From AR5 sp041497115 (GTDB lineage Bacteria; Methylomirabilota; Methylomirabilia; Rokubacteriales; CSP1-6): a stretch of 64,000 nucleotides of DNA. This document shows, piece by piece, positions 15,904 to 24,419 of this stretch (position 1 is the first letter of the stretch; the number at the start of each line of letters is the position of its first letter). Both the position numbers and the translations under genes were made by a program. The notes beneath the pieces are model-generated. The model searched no databases. It had not been told where the DNA came from and saw only the letters and a program-made list of their open reading frames with translations. Location of the stretch: the NCBI GenBank assembly GCA_041497115.1, contig JBGQFW010000001.1, positions 60,900-124,899 of the forward strand. Reading direction: 5' to 3'.

Positions 15904-16910
15904 GGCGTCACGTACACCTTCAGCGCCTCGCGGCGGCGCATCAGCTCCACGCCCTCGGCCAGCCGGTCGAGCGGCAGGCGGTGCGTGATCAGCCGCGCGA
16001 CCTCCACCTTGCCGGCGGCGAGCAGCCAGAACGCGCGGGCCAGCGTGGCGGGCGACGACGAGTAGGTGGTCGTGATCGTGAGCTCGTGGTGGTAGAGAGC
16101 CGCGAGCCCCAGCGGCAGCGCGTCGCCGGGGCCGCCGGCGAAGTAGTGGATCGCGCCGCCGTCACGCGCGAGGGCGGCCGCCCACGGCAGCACGTCGGCG
16201 CCGCCGCCCGTCACCAGCACGTGGTCGGCGCCCCGCCCCTCGCTGAGCGCCCGGGCCGCCCGCGCGGCGGCGTCGGCGTCGCCCGCCTCGGCGGCGCCAT
16301 GCGCGCGCGCCAGCGCCGCCCGCGCCGCCAGCGGATCGGCGCCGACGACGAGGGCGCCGGCGCGCGCGAAGAGCTGGGTGAACAGGCAGCCGATCGAGCC
16401 GAGACCGACGACGACGGCGGTGTCGCCCGGCTCGACCCGGGCGCGGTCCACCGCGCGCAGGCAGCACGCCAGCGGCTCCACGAACGACGCCTCCTCGTCG
16501 GTGAGGTGGTCGGGAATGCGGAACGTGGCGTGGCGCACGTTGGCGGGCGGGACCCGCACGTACTCGGCGAAGCCGCCGGGGTCGAGGTTGGAGGCCTTGA
16601 ACGCGCGGCACATCGACACGCTGCCGCGCCGGCAGTAGTGGCACTCGCCGCACGGCACGTGGTGGGCGGCCACCACGCGGTCGCCCACCGCGAAGCCCGC
16701 CACGCCGGGGCCCGCCTCGATCACGTCGCCCACGATCTCGTGGCCGAACACGGCGGGGCCGCGCGTGTCGGGCGCCACGATCTTGGCGATGTCGGAGCCG
16801 CACAGCCCGCAGCCGCGCACCCGCAGCAGCAGCTCGCCGCTCCCGGCGCTCGGCCGCGGCCACTCGCCGGGGGCGATGCGCCCGGCCCCGTGGAACACCG
16901 CCGCCTTCAC
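15900..16910 (-). CDS. Zinc-dependent medium-chain dehydrogenase, first of a tandem pair
   Basis: 336 residues. MDR fold with CGLCGSD and FGHEIVG at the catalytic zinc and CGECHYCRRGSVSMC at the structural zinc. The Rossmann loop is VGLGSIGCLF. GTG start at 16910 overlaps the hpnD stop by 4 bases (GTGA); no in-frame ATG is close. The C-terminus reads LITHRLPLDRLAEGVELM, close to its downstream neighbour, so the pair arose by duplication. Neither has a standard Hpn name that I know. A role in oxidising or reducing the bacteriohopanepolyol side chain is an inference from the operon. Confidence 0.85.
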   Translation of the reverse strand: MKAAVFHGAGRIAPGEWPRPSAGSGELLLRVRGCGLCGSDIAKIVAPDTRGPAVFGHEIVGDVIEAGPGVAGFAVGDRVVAAHHVPCGECHYCRRGSVSMCRAFKASNLDPGGFAEYVRVPPANVRHATFRIPDHLTDEEASFVEPLACCLRAVDRARVEPGDTAVVVGLGSIGCLFTQLFARAGALVVGADPLAARAALARAHGAAEAGDADAAARAARALSEGRGADHVLVTGGGADVLPWAAALARDGGAIHYFAGGPGDALPLGLAALYHHELTITTTYSSSPATLARAFWLLAAGKVEVARLITHRLPLDRLAEGVELMRRREALKVYVTP

Positions 16911-17773
16911 GGGTGCCGCCCGTTGCGCCGCAGCCGCGCGCCCGCCCACGCGCGCAGCGCGATGGCGACTTTGCGCCGCGCCGGCACGGTGACGCGCTCG
17001 CCGAAGACGCGGAAGTCGCGCGCCTCGATCTCCTCGAGCAGTGCCCCGTAGATGCGGCCCATGATCTCGGCGGCCACCAGCGAGCGCGCGTCCGCCACCG
17101 GATAGGCCGCCCGGGCCGCCGCGTAGAACTGGCGCGCCCGCGCCGCCTGATGGGCCATCAGCCGCACGAAGCGGTCGCTGTGGCGCCCCTCCACCAGCTC
17201 GTCCTCGGCGACGCCGAACTCCCGGAGGTCCCGCTGCGGCAGGTACACGCGGCCGGCGCGCGCGTCCACGCCCACGTCGCGCATGATGTTGGTGAGCTGC
17301 AGGGCGGTGCCGAGGTGGATGGCGTACTCGCGGGCGCGGGGATCGGTATAGCCGAAGATCTCGATGCAGCAGAGGCCGACCGCCGACGCGACCCGGTAGC
17401 AGTACGGGTAGAGGTCCTCGGCGGTCTCGTAGCGCACGCGCTCGAGGTCCATCGCGCACCCCTCGATGATCGCCTCCAGCGCCGCGCGCGGGATCGGATA
17501 GGCGGCGACGGCCGCCTTGAGCTGGCGCGCGATGGGGTGCGCCGGCGTCGCGGCGGTCGCGAAGCAGCGCGCGACGTCCTCGCGCCAGCGCGCGAGGTCG
17601 GCGCGCTGCGCGACGGGGTCGCCGCCGAGGTCGGCCACGTCGTCCACCGTGCGGCAGAAGGCGTAGACGGCGTAGAGGGCGTCGCGGCGCGCGCGCGGCA
17701 GCGTGAGGAACGCGAAGTAGAAGTTGGACCGGCTCCGGCGCGTCAGCGTCGCGCTGAGGCTGCCCAGGCTCAT
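16907..17773 (-). CDS. hpnD: Presqualene diphosphate synthase HpnD
   Basis: 288 residues of the squalene/phytoene synthase family. The first Asp-rich motif is FCRTVDDVAD; the second region LTNIMRDVGVDARAGRVYLP is the HpnD-type form. FAFLTLPRARRDALYAVYAF near the N-terminus is also typical. It condenses two farnesyl diphosphates to presqualene diphosphate. Normally HpnC and HpnE complete squalene synthesis; neither is in this window. Start ATG overlaps the hpnA stop (ATGA), and its own stop overlaps the next GTG. Confidence 0.92.
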   Translation of the reverse strand: MSLGSLSATLTRRSRSNFYFAFLTLPRARRDALYAVYAFCRTVDDVADLGGDPVAQRADLARWREDVARCFATAATPAHPIARQLKAAVAAYPIPRAALEAIIEGCAMDLERVRYETAEDLYPYCYRVASAVGLCCIEIFGYTDPRAREYAIHLGTALQLTNIMRDVGVDARAGRVYLPQRDLREFGVAEDELVEGRHSDRFVRLMAHQAARARQFYAAARAAYPVADARSLVAAEIMGRIYGALLEEIEARDFRVFGERVTVPARRKVAIALRAWAGARLRRNGRHP

Positions 17774-18756
17774 GCGCGGGCGGCGAACCAGGCGACGGCG
17801 TCGGCGAGGGCGGTGCGCGGGTCCGTCTGCGGCAGGCCGAGGTCGTCCACCGCCTTGGCCGGATCGAAGTACATGCGCTTGCGCGCCATCCGCACCGCCG
17901 CCAGCGGCACCGCCGGCGGACGGCCGGTCACCCGCGCCACGCCCTCGCACACCGCGGCGGCGCCCCACGCCACCGCGTAGGGCACGCGCAGGCGCGGCGG
18001 CCGGCGCCCGGTGATCGCCGCGAGCAGCCGGAAGATCTCGATCAGCGACAGGTTGCCGCGTGCGTGGCCGAGGATGTAGCGCTCGCCCGGCTTGCCGCGC
18101 TCGGCGGCCAGCACGTGGCCGCGGGCGACGTCGCGCACGTGGACGATGTTGAGGCCGGTGTCGAGCGTCGCCACCATGCGCCCCCGCATGAAGTCCACGA
18201 TCATCCGGCCGGTGGGGGTGGGCTTCACGTCCCACGGTCCCACCGGCGCCGACGGGTTCACGACGACCACCGGCAGCCCGCGGCGCGCGTAGTCGAGCGC
18301 CACCTGCTCGGCCATGAACTTCGAGCGCTTGTAGTCACCGACCATGTCGGCGAGCGTCACCGGCGTGTCCTCCCGCCCCGGCGTGCCGTCGCCGGGAATG
18401 CCGAGGGCGCCGACGCTGGAGGTGTGCACGACGCGGCCGACGCCGGCCTGGGCGGCCGCCTCCAGCACGGCGCGGGTGCCGTCCACGTTCGCGCGATAGA
18501 GCGCGACGGGGTCGGGCACCCACAGCCGGTAGTCGGCGGCGACGTGAAAGACGGTCTGCACGCCGGCGACGGCGCGCCGGAGGGAGGCGGGGTCGAGCAG
18601 GTCGCCCTCGGCGATCTCCACCGGGACGCCGGTGAGCGCGCGCCGGTCGCCGCCGGGGCGCGCCAGCACGCGCACCGTCGCGCCGGCCGCCACCAGCTCG
18701 CGGGCGACGTTGGCGCCGATGAACCCGGTGCCGCCGGTGACGAGGGCGAGGCTCAC
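17770..18756 (-). CDS. hpnA: Hopanoid-associated sugar epimerase HpnA
   Basis: 328 residues, an extended short-chain dehydrogenase/reductase. The NAD(P) loop is VTGGTGFIGANVA. The catalytic residues are the Ser in HTSSVGALG and Tyr/Lys in GDYKRSKFMAE (Y-x3-K with the D-Y-K-R-S-K context typical of HpnA). It belongs to the dihydroflavonol-reductase-like group that co-occurs with hopanoid genes; the substrate is proposed to be a sugar or side-chain intermediate. GTG start at 18756 overlaps the hpnG stop by 4 bases. Confidence 0.9.
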   Translation of the reverse strand: MSLALVTGGTGFIGANVARELVAAGATVRVLARPGGDRRALTGVPVEIAEGDLLDPASLRRAVAGVQTVFHVAADYRLWVPDPVALYRANVDGTRAVLEAAAQAGVGRVVHTSSVGALGIPGDGTPGREDTPVTLADMVGDYKRSKFMAEQVALDYARRGLPVVVVNPSAPVGPWDVKPTPTGRMIVDFMRGRMVATLDTGLNIVHVRDVARGHVLAAERGKPGERYILGHARGNLSLIEIFRLLAAITGRRPPRLRVPYAVAWGAAAVCEGVARVTGRPPAVPLAAVRMARKRMYFDPAKAVDDLGLPQTDPRTALADAVAWFAARA

Positions 18757-19427
18757 GGCGCCCGCTGCAGCCGGGCCAGCGCGGCGGCCACCGTCTTCAG
18801 GGCGGCGGTGGCGCCGGCCTTGAGCGCCATCGCGTCGGCCAGCGCGCGCGGCCGCGCCAGCACCGCGCTCACCGCGCGCAGCGGCCGCGTGCGGCCGTCC
18901 TCCTGCGCGATGCGCGCGAGGTCGGCGGGCACGCCGCGGTCGGCGGGGTCGGAGACGCCGCGCACGACCGCGCCCGCCACGCCGCGGGCGGCGGCCCACG
19001 CCAGGATCGTCGCCGACTCCATGTCCACCGCCAGCGCGCCGGTCGCGAGCCAGAGGCGCGACTTGCCGGCGGCGTCCTCGATCACCCGGTCGGCGCTCAC
19101 CAGCAGCCCGCGCCGGGGAAGATCGCCGACGGCGGCGGTGGGCAGGCGCCGGCCGCCCGGGCTCAGCACCGTCTCCGGGACCACCAGCGCGCCGACGGCC
19201 AGCTCGGGCGCGAGCGCGCCGCACGCGCCCGCCGAGACGACCACCGTGGACGCGTCCGGCGCGCCGGCGCGCGCGTCGAGGTGGCCGGCGCCGACGCCCA
19301 CCACGACAACCTCGAGGGCGCCGCCGGCGAAGCGGAGGAAGGGGCCGGCGACGGGGGCGAGACCCAGGTGGCGCGCGAGCGCGCGCGCCTCGACGTCCAC
19401 CGCGGTGAGGACGAGGAGCCGGGTCAC
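18753..19427 (-). CDS. hpnG: Adenosylhopane nucleosidase/phosphorylase HpnG
   Basis: 224 residues of the PNP/UDP phosphorylase superfamily. Recognisable parts are an N-terminal VLTAVDVEARAL, VVSAGACGALAPELAVGALVV and the nucleoside-binding AVDMESATILAWAA followed by AVVRGVSDPADRG. HpnG releases adenine from adenosylhopane to give ribosylhopane, the step after HpnH. GTG start overlaps the stop of the 113-residue upstream protein. Confidence 0.88.
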   Translation of the reverse strand: MTRLLVLTAVDVEARALARHLGLAPVAGPFLRFAGGALEVVVVGVGAGHLDARAGAPDASTVVVSAGACGALAPELAVGALVVPETVLSPGGRRLPTAAVGDLPRRGLLVSADRVIEDAAGKSRLWLATGALAVDMESATILAWAAARGVAGAVVRGVSDPADRGVPADLARIAQEDGRTRPLRAVSAVLARPRALADAMALKAGATAALKTVAAALARLQRAP

Positions 19428-19765
19428 GCGCCCGGCGACGAGGACGCCGCCTTGGCCGCCTCGCGGCTGCGCAGCCAGGCCGCGTACGAGTTGCCGGCGG
19501 CGGTGTCGCGGCCGGTGAAGCGGATCGCGCGGATGCCCACGTAGGGGATCGTCGTCGCGTCGCTCCCCTCGCCCGCGAAGAGCTGCACGAAGGGCTCGGC
19601 GACGTCGCTGTTGCGGTTGAACAGGTAGCCGACGACCTCGCGGCCGTCCGCGAGCACGAGCGTCACGTCGCCGCGGTAGTCGAAGGCGCGGTCGACGGCC
19701 TCGGCGAGCGCGGCGGCATCGCGGATGTCGGGCGCCCAGCCCTCGAGACTCTTCTCGTCGCTCAT
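19424..19765 (-). CDS. Small conserved-looking protein of the hopanoid operon, unknown function
   Basis: 113 residues, acidic, no signal peptide or membrane segment. The middle (residues ~32-90) is strand-rich: VTLVLADGREVVGYLFNRN, EPFVQLFAG and TIPYVGIRAIRFTGRDTAAG. That resembles small Sm/SH3-like beta-barrels that begin with a 'VTLxLxDGRxVxG' strand pair; this is a shape guess, not a family assignment. The C-terminus has a Lys/Arg/Ala helix. It lies between hpnH (10 bases before it) and hpnG (4-base overlap), so it is translated with them. It may be a regulatory or assembly partner of HpnH/HpnG (inference). Confidence 0.7.
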   Translation of the reverse strand: MSDEKSLEGWAPDIRDAAALAEAVDRAFDYRGDVTLVLADGREVVGYLFNRNSDVAEPFVQLFAGEGSDATTIPYVGIRAIRFTGRDTAAGNSYAAWLRSREAAKAASSSPGA

Positions 19766-19775
19766 TCCGGGGCGG

Positions 19776-20798
19776 CTAGAGGCGTCCGGTCAGCGTGGCG
19801 GCGACGGTGTCGCGGAAGCCCTTCCACGAGCTGAAGGTGTGGTTGACGGCGGTGGGTTCGTGACCGCAGTGCACCATGCAGTCCTGGCACTTCTCGTTGC
19901 CGCTCCGGCGTCCGTACTCCTCCCAGCGCGTGGTCTCCATCAGCTCCTTGAACGTCGGCGCGTACCCCTCCTGCAGCAGGTAGCAGGGGCGCTGCCAGCC
20001 GAAGAGGTTGTAGGTGGGGTTGCCCCACGGCGTGCATTCGAAGTCCTGTTTGCCCATCAGGAACTGGAGGAAGAGCGGCGACTGGTTGAACTTCCACCGC
20101 GGCTTGGGATTGGCCAGCATCTTGGCGAACAGCTCGTTCGTCTTCTGGCGGCGCAGGAAGTGCTCCTGGTCGGGGGCCTTGGAGTAGCTGTAGCCGGGCG
20201 AGAGCATCATGCCCTCGACGCCGAGGTCCATCATCTCGTCGAAGAACATCTGCATGCGCATCGCCGAGGCGCCGTCGAACAGCGTGGTGTTGGTGGTCAC
20301 GCGGAAGCCGCGGCGCAGCGCCTCGCGAATCCCCTCGAGCGCCTGGTCGAACACGCCGTCGCGGCAGACGGCCTCGTCGTGCTCCTCGCGCAGGCCGTCC
20401 ATGTGGACGCTGAACGAGAGGTACTTCGAGGGCGTGAACAGGCCTTCCTGCAGCTTCTCCTTGAGCAGGATGGCGTTCGTGCAGAGGTAGACGTACTTGC
20501 GGCGCGCCACCAGGGCCTTCACCAGCGGCCCGATCTCCGGGTACATGAGCGGCTCGCCGCCCGGGATCGAGACCATCGGCGCGCCGCACTCCCCGACGGC
20601 GGCCAGGCACTGCTCGACGCTGAGGTGCTTGCGCAGCACGTGGCCGGGATACTGGATCTTGCCGCAGCCGGCGCACGCCAGGTTGCAGCGGAACAGCGGC
20701 TCCAGCATCAGGACCAGCGGATAGCGCCGGTTGCCCCGGACCTTCTGCCCGAGGACGTACGTCGCCACCGTCCACATCTGCGAGACCGGAACGCTCAT
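19776..20798 (-). CDS. hpnH: Adenosyl-hopene transferase HpnH (radical SAM)
   Basis: 340 residues. The radical SAM cluster motif is C38-x3-C42-x2-C45 (FRCNLACAGCGK), followed by IPGGEPLMYPEI and LCTNAILL. A C-terminal Cys-containing region (NEKCQDCMVHCGHEPTAV) matches the HpnH extension. It joins a 5'-deoxyadenosyl group to diploptene, the first step of extended hopanoids. ATG 20798 overlaps the stop of the carotenoid-type gene (ATGA). Confidence 0.95.
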   Translation of the reverse strand: MSVPVSQMWTVATYVLGQKVRGNRRYPLVLMLEPLFRCNLACAGCGKIQYPGHVLRKHLSVEQCLAAVGECGAPMVSIPGGEPLMYPEIGPLVKALVARRKYVYLCTNAILLKEKLQEGLFTPSKYLSFSVHMDGLREEHDEAVCRDGVFDQALEGIREALRRGFRVTTNTTLFDGASAMRMQMFFDEMMDLGVEGMMLSPGYSYSKAPDQEHFLRRQKTNELFAKMLANPKPRWKFNQSPLFLQFLMGKQDFECTPWGNPTYNLFGWQRPCYLLQEGYAPTFKELMETTRWEEYGRRSGNEKCQDCMVHCGHEPTAVNHTFSSWKGFRDTVAATLTGRL

Positions 20799-21676
20799 GC
20801 CTGGTGCTTCTCCAGACCCAGCCGCGGGGCGGGCCGTTGCGAGACACTCCACATGATCGCGGCCGTCACCGCGTGCACCCCGGCGCCCGCCGCCAGCAAC
20901 ACCCACTCACCGATCCAGCCCGTCACCGCCAGATTGAAGGTTAACACGGCGTAGTATAACGCGATCCCCGGCCAGCGACGGGCCCCCGAAGGGTCCCGGG
21001 CCCGGAACGGCAGCCCGGAAGACGATTGACCGGGCGCCGGTTGACCGGGCGGCCGTTGACCGGGCGACGGTCGACCGGGCGTGTCGGCGCCGCCACCTTC
21101 TATACCAGCCCACCCACGCTTCGATCCGGCCTCACGCCACCCGCTCCAACAAACAAACCCTCCGACCCCAACAGTGCCCACTATCACCCACCCCGCGAAG
21201 TTACTCAGCGGCACCCCGAAGTAAATTCCGCCCTCCGGATAGGAGAAGACGCGCCCCAGGAACCAGCGGTCGCCGCGAACGGCCAGCGGATCGATGACCA
21301 CGTCGAGCAGCATCATCAGCACGCCCGACCCCAGCGCCAGCGCCAGCGCCGGCACCCGCCGGCCGGCCAGCGCGGCCCGCGCCAGGCAGAACGCGGCGTA
21401 GGCCAGGAACGTGAAGGACAGGCAGTCCATCAGGGGCACGTCGGCGATGAAGAGCTCCCGGCCCCGGGTGGTGCCCGTGTAGTGGTAGAGCCCGAACGGA
21501 ATGCCGATCCGCGTCGAGCTGAACTCGGCCAGCCACGCCAGCGGCCCGACCCAGGCAGCGAAGCCGAGGGTGCGGCGAAAGCCCAGATCGGCCGCCCCGG
21601 CCACGAGGAACGCGGCCAGGAAGCCGAAGACGTAGGGGCGCAGCGCAAGGGTCCCGATGAGCTGATCCATGCTCAC
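20795..21676 (-). CDS. Carotenoid biosynthesis membrane protein (CruF/DUF422-like)
   Basis: 293 residues with seven or so membrane helices. PYVFGFLAAFL, LAEFSSTRIGIPFGLYHYTG, DVPLMDCLSFTFLAYAA and MLLDVVIDPLAVRGDRW match the CruF-type (PF04240) carotenoid hydratase family. A Pro/Gly/Gln/Ser-rich loop at residues ~195-220 is encoded by a 15-bp tandem repeat. It heads the hopanoid operon. The GTG at 21676 is followed by an in-frame ATG two codons later; neither has a good Shine-Dalgarno. Action on a carotenoid or another polyprenyl-derived lipid is plausible. No crtB/crtI is in the window. Confidence 0.8.
   Translation of the reverse strand: MSMDQLIGTLALRPYVFGFLAAFLVAGAADLGFRRTLGFAAWVGPLAWLAEFSSTRIGIPFGLYHYTGTTRGRELFIADVPLMDCLSFTFLAYAAFCLARAALAGRRVPALALALGSGVLMMLLDVVIDPLAVRGDRWFLGRVFSYPEGGIYFGVPLSNFAGWVIVGTVGVGGFVCWSGWREAGSKRGWAGIEGGGADTPGRPSPGQRPPGQPAPGQSSSGLPFRARDPSGARRWPGIALYYAVLTFNLAVTGWIGEWVLLAAGAGVHAVTAAIMWSVSQRPAPRLGLEKHQA
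21026..21085 (-). repeat. 15-bp minisatellite (4 units) inside the CruF-like gene
   Basis: Four consecutive 15-base units sharing T(T/C)GACCGGGCG on the plus strand, at 21026, 21041, 21056 and 21071. Being a multiple of three, they encode a five-residue repeat with PGQ cores (PSPGQ, RPPGQ, PAPGQ) in an extramembrane loop. Copy number could change without frameshift. Confidence 0.9.
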
Positions 21677-21703
21677 GCCCGGGTGGTCCCGGGCCGAGGC
21701 TGC

Positions 21704-23629
21704 ATGTTACCATCTGCGCTCGTGACGCCCCTCCACGACGCGATCTCACGCGCGCAGCGCCATCTCCTCTCCCGCCAGGCTCCCGACGGCCACTGGATCG
21801 GCGAGCTGGAGGCGGACTGGGCGCTGACCGCCGAGGCCCTGCTGCTCGGCCACCTCATCGACCAGGTCAACCGCGACCACGAGCCGCGCGCGGTGCGCTT
21901 CCTGCGCCGGCGGCAGAACGCGGACGGTGGCTGGAGCCTCTTCGCCGGTGGCCCGTCCGACCTCTCGGCGACCATCAAGATCTACTTCGCGATGAAGATG
22001 GCCGGGGTCGTGACCACGGACCCGGTGATGGCGGCGGCCCGCGAGCGGATCCGCGCGATGGGCGGGCCCGCCAAGGCGAGCGTCTTCACCAAGATCCTGC
22101 TCGCGATGTTCGGCGAGTACGACTGGAACGGCGTGCCCACGATGCCGGCGGAGATCATGCTGCTGCCGCCGCCGTTCTTCCTCTTCAACATCTACGAGGT
22201 CTCCTACTGGTCGCGCTGCGTGATCGTCCCGCTGCTGATCATCATGGACCGCAAGCCGATCAAGTGGCTGCCGCCCGCGCAGTCGCTCGACGAGCTGTGG
22301 CCGGTGGCGCGCGAGCAGGCGAGCCTGCGCTTCCCGCGGGTGCCCGAGCCGTTCTCGTGGCGCGGCCTGTTCTGGAAGAGCTTCTTCATCGGCGTGGACG
22401 ACGGGCTGAAGATCTGGGAGCGCTTCTCGCCGCGGCCCCTGCGCAAGCGCGCGATCGAGGCGGCCCGGCTCTGGCTGGAGGAGCGGCTGGCGGTTCCCGG
22501 CGGGCTGGGCGGCATCTACCCGGCCATGGCCAACTCGGTGCTGGCCCTCCGCCTGCTCGGCTATCCGGAGGACCATCCGCTGATCGTCGGCCAGCTCAAG
22601 GAGATCGAGGCGCTGGTGGTCGAGCGCGGCGACGAGATCTCCTACCAGCCCTGCCCCTCGCCGGTCTGGGACACCTCGCTGGCCGTCAATGCGCTCGTCG
22701 AGAGCGGCGTGGCGCCCGACGAGCCGGCGCTCCTGCGCGCGGCGGACTGGATGCTGGCCAAGCAGGTGGCGCTGCCGGGCGACTGGCAGGTCAAGCGCCC
22801 GCACGTGCAGCCGGGCGGCTGGGCGTTCCAGTACGACAATCCCTTCTACCCGGACCTCGACGACACCGCCATGGTGCTGATGGCGCTCGAGAAGGTCCAC
22901 GCCTCCGACTCCGATCGCACGCGGCTGGCCAAGGAGCGCGGCCTCGGCTGGTTCCTCGGCATGCAGAACGCCGACGGCGGCTGGGCGTCGTTCGACGCCG
23001 ACAACAACCGCATCTTCCTCAACAACATCCCGTTCGCCGATCACGGGGCGCTGCTCGACCCGTCCACCGAGGACCTCGCCGGGCGCGGCCTCGAGCTGCT
23101 CGGCACGCTGGGCTACGGCCTCGACTTCGAGCCGGCCGATCGCGCGCTCGATTTCATCCGCCACAGCCAGCGCCACGACGGCCCCTGGTACGGCCGCTGG
23201 GGCGTCAACTACATCTACGGCACCTGGTCGGTGCTGCGCGGGCTGGGGGCGATGGGCGTCGATCCGCGCCACGAGTACGTCCAGCGCGCGGTGCGCTGGC
23301 TCATCCGCCGCCAGAACGCCGACGGGGGCTGGGGCGAGACGTGCGAGAGCTACTCCAAGCCCGAGCTCGCCGGCCGCGGGCCCTCCATCCCCAGCCAGAC
23401 GGCGTGGGCGCTGCTCGGCCTCTTCGCGGTGGGCTCCACCTCGGGGCCGGCCGTCGAGGCGGGCGTCGAGTACCTGCTGCGCACGCAGCGTCCCGACGGC
23501 GGCTGGGAGGACACGTTCTGGAACGGCACCGGCTTCCCGCGCGTGTTCTTTCTGAAGTATCAGCTGTATGCCGGCTACTTCCCGCTCTGGGCCCTCGGCG
23601 TGTACCGCCGAACCCGCATGCATGACTGA
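21704..23629 (+). CDS. shc: Squalene-hopene cyclase
   Basis: 641 residues, the normal length for the family. The catalytic protonating motif D-x-D-D-T-A is at residues 384-389 (DLDDTA). Several QW repeats are visible (QNADGGWSLF, QNADGGWASF, QNADGGWGET, QRPDGGWEDT). It cyclises squalene to hopene/hopanol as a monotopic membrane enzyme. ATG 21704 has GAGG 6 bases ahead and is preferred over the GTG six codons later. Only 27 bases separate it from the divergent CruF-like gene, so its promoter probably lies within that gene. The stop overlaps the mlaE start by 8 bases. Confidence 0.95.
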   Translation: MLPSALVTPLHDAISRAQRHLLSRQAPDGHWIGELEADWALTAEALLLGHLIDQVNRDHEPRAVRFLRRRQNADGGWSLFAGGPSDLSATIKIYFAMKMAGVVTTDPVMAAARERIRAMGGPAKASVFTKILLAMFGEYDWNGVPTMPAEIMLLPPPFFLFNIYEVSYWSRCVIVPLLIIMDRKPIKWLPPAQSLDELWPVAREQASLRFPRVPEPFSWRGLFWKSFFIGVDDGLKIWERFSPRPLRKRAIEAARLWLEERLAVPGGLGGIYPAMANSVLALRLLGYPEDHPLIVGQLKEIEALVVERGDEISYQPCPSPVWDTSLAVNALVESGVAPDEPALLRAADWMLAKQVALPGDWQVKRPHVQPGGWAFQYDNPFYPDLDDTAMVLMALEKVHASDSDRTRLAKERGLGWFLGMQNADGGWASFDADNNRIFLNNIPFADHGALLDPSTEDLAGRGLELLGTLGYGLDFEPADRALDFIRHSQRHDGPWYGRWGVNYIYGTWSVLRGLGAMGVDPRHEYVQRAVRWLIRRQNADGGWGETCESYSKPELAGRGPSIPSQTAWALLGLFAVGSTSGPAVEAGVEYLLRTQRPDGGWEDTFWNGTGFPRVFFLKYQLYAGYFPLWALGVYRRTRMHD

Positions 23630-24416
23630 GTCGCCCGTCGCCCCGGCGCTGCGGCCGTTCGAGGCCCTCGGCCGCCGCGCCACCGAGATGGTCGAGTCGA
23701 TCGGCCGGTTCGGCGGATTCCTGGCCCAGGCGCTCGCCGTCCTGGCCACGCCGCCGTTCAAGATGGGGGCGTTCCTCGCCCGCATCAACTACATCGGCTT
23801 CCGCTCGCTGCTGATCATCCTGCTGACGGGCGCCTTCACCGGCATGGTGCTGGGGCTGCAGATCTTCCTCACCCTCTCGCGCTTCGGCTCGGAGGCGTTC
23901 CTGGGGCCGGCGGTCGCGCTGTCGCTCATCCGCGAGCTCGGTCCCGTGCTCGCCGCGCTGATGGTGACGGGCCGGGCCGGCTCCGCCCTCACCGCCGAGC
24001 TCGGCATCATGCGCATCACCGAGCAGATCGACGCCCTCACCGTGATGGCGCTCTCCCCGATGCGGTATCTGGTCGCGCCGTCCCTCCTGGCCGGTCTCGT
24101 CACGTTTCCCCTGATGACGGCGCTGTTCGACGTGGTGGGCATCTTCGGCGGATACCTGGTCGGCGTCGAGCTCCTCGGCCTGAGCGAGGGCACCTACTTC
24201 GGCGAGATGCAGACGTTCGTGGACATGTCCGACATCATGACCGGGTTCTGGAAGTCGGTCTCGTTCGGCATCATCGTGACCTGGGTCTGCACCTACAAGG
24301 GGTTCCACGTCTCCCGCGGCGCCGAGGGCGTCGCGCGCGCGACGACGCAGGCCGTCGTGCTGTCGTCGGTGCTGATCCTGGTCTGGGACTACTTCCTCGG
24401 CACCGTCCTGCCCTGA
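23622..24416 (+). CDS. mlaE: MlaE-type lipid ABC transporter permease
   Basis: 264 residues, five or six membrane segments, MlaE/DUF140 family. Typical pieces are IGFRSLLIILLTGAFTGMV, LIRELGPVLAALMVTGRAG and SALTAELGIMRITEQIDAL. It forms the inner-membrane channel of the Mla phospholipid (or hopanoid) transport complex. ATG 23622 lies inside the last codons of shc, so the two are translationally coupled. A longer upstream start would run further into shc and lacks family sequence. Confidence 0.93.
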   Translation: MTESPVAPALRPFEALGRRATEMVESIGRFGGFLAQALAVLATPPFKMGAFLARINYIGFRSLLIILLTGAFTGMVLGLQIFLTLSRFGSEAFLGPAVALSLIRELGPVLAALMVTGRAGSALTAELGIMRITEQIDALTVMALSPMRYLVAPSLLAGLVTFPLMTALFDVVGIFGGYLVGVELLGLSEGTYFGEMQTFVDMSDIMTGFWKSVSFGIIVTWVCTYKGFHVSRGAEGVARATTQAVVLSSVLILVWDYFLGTVLP

Positions 24417-24419
24417 GCC

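Noticed and set aside
21746..23788. 680-residue open frame on the minus strand opposite shc
   Set aside because: Antisense shadow of a clear squalene-hopene cyclase; composition is Arg/Ala/His-rich with no domain.
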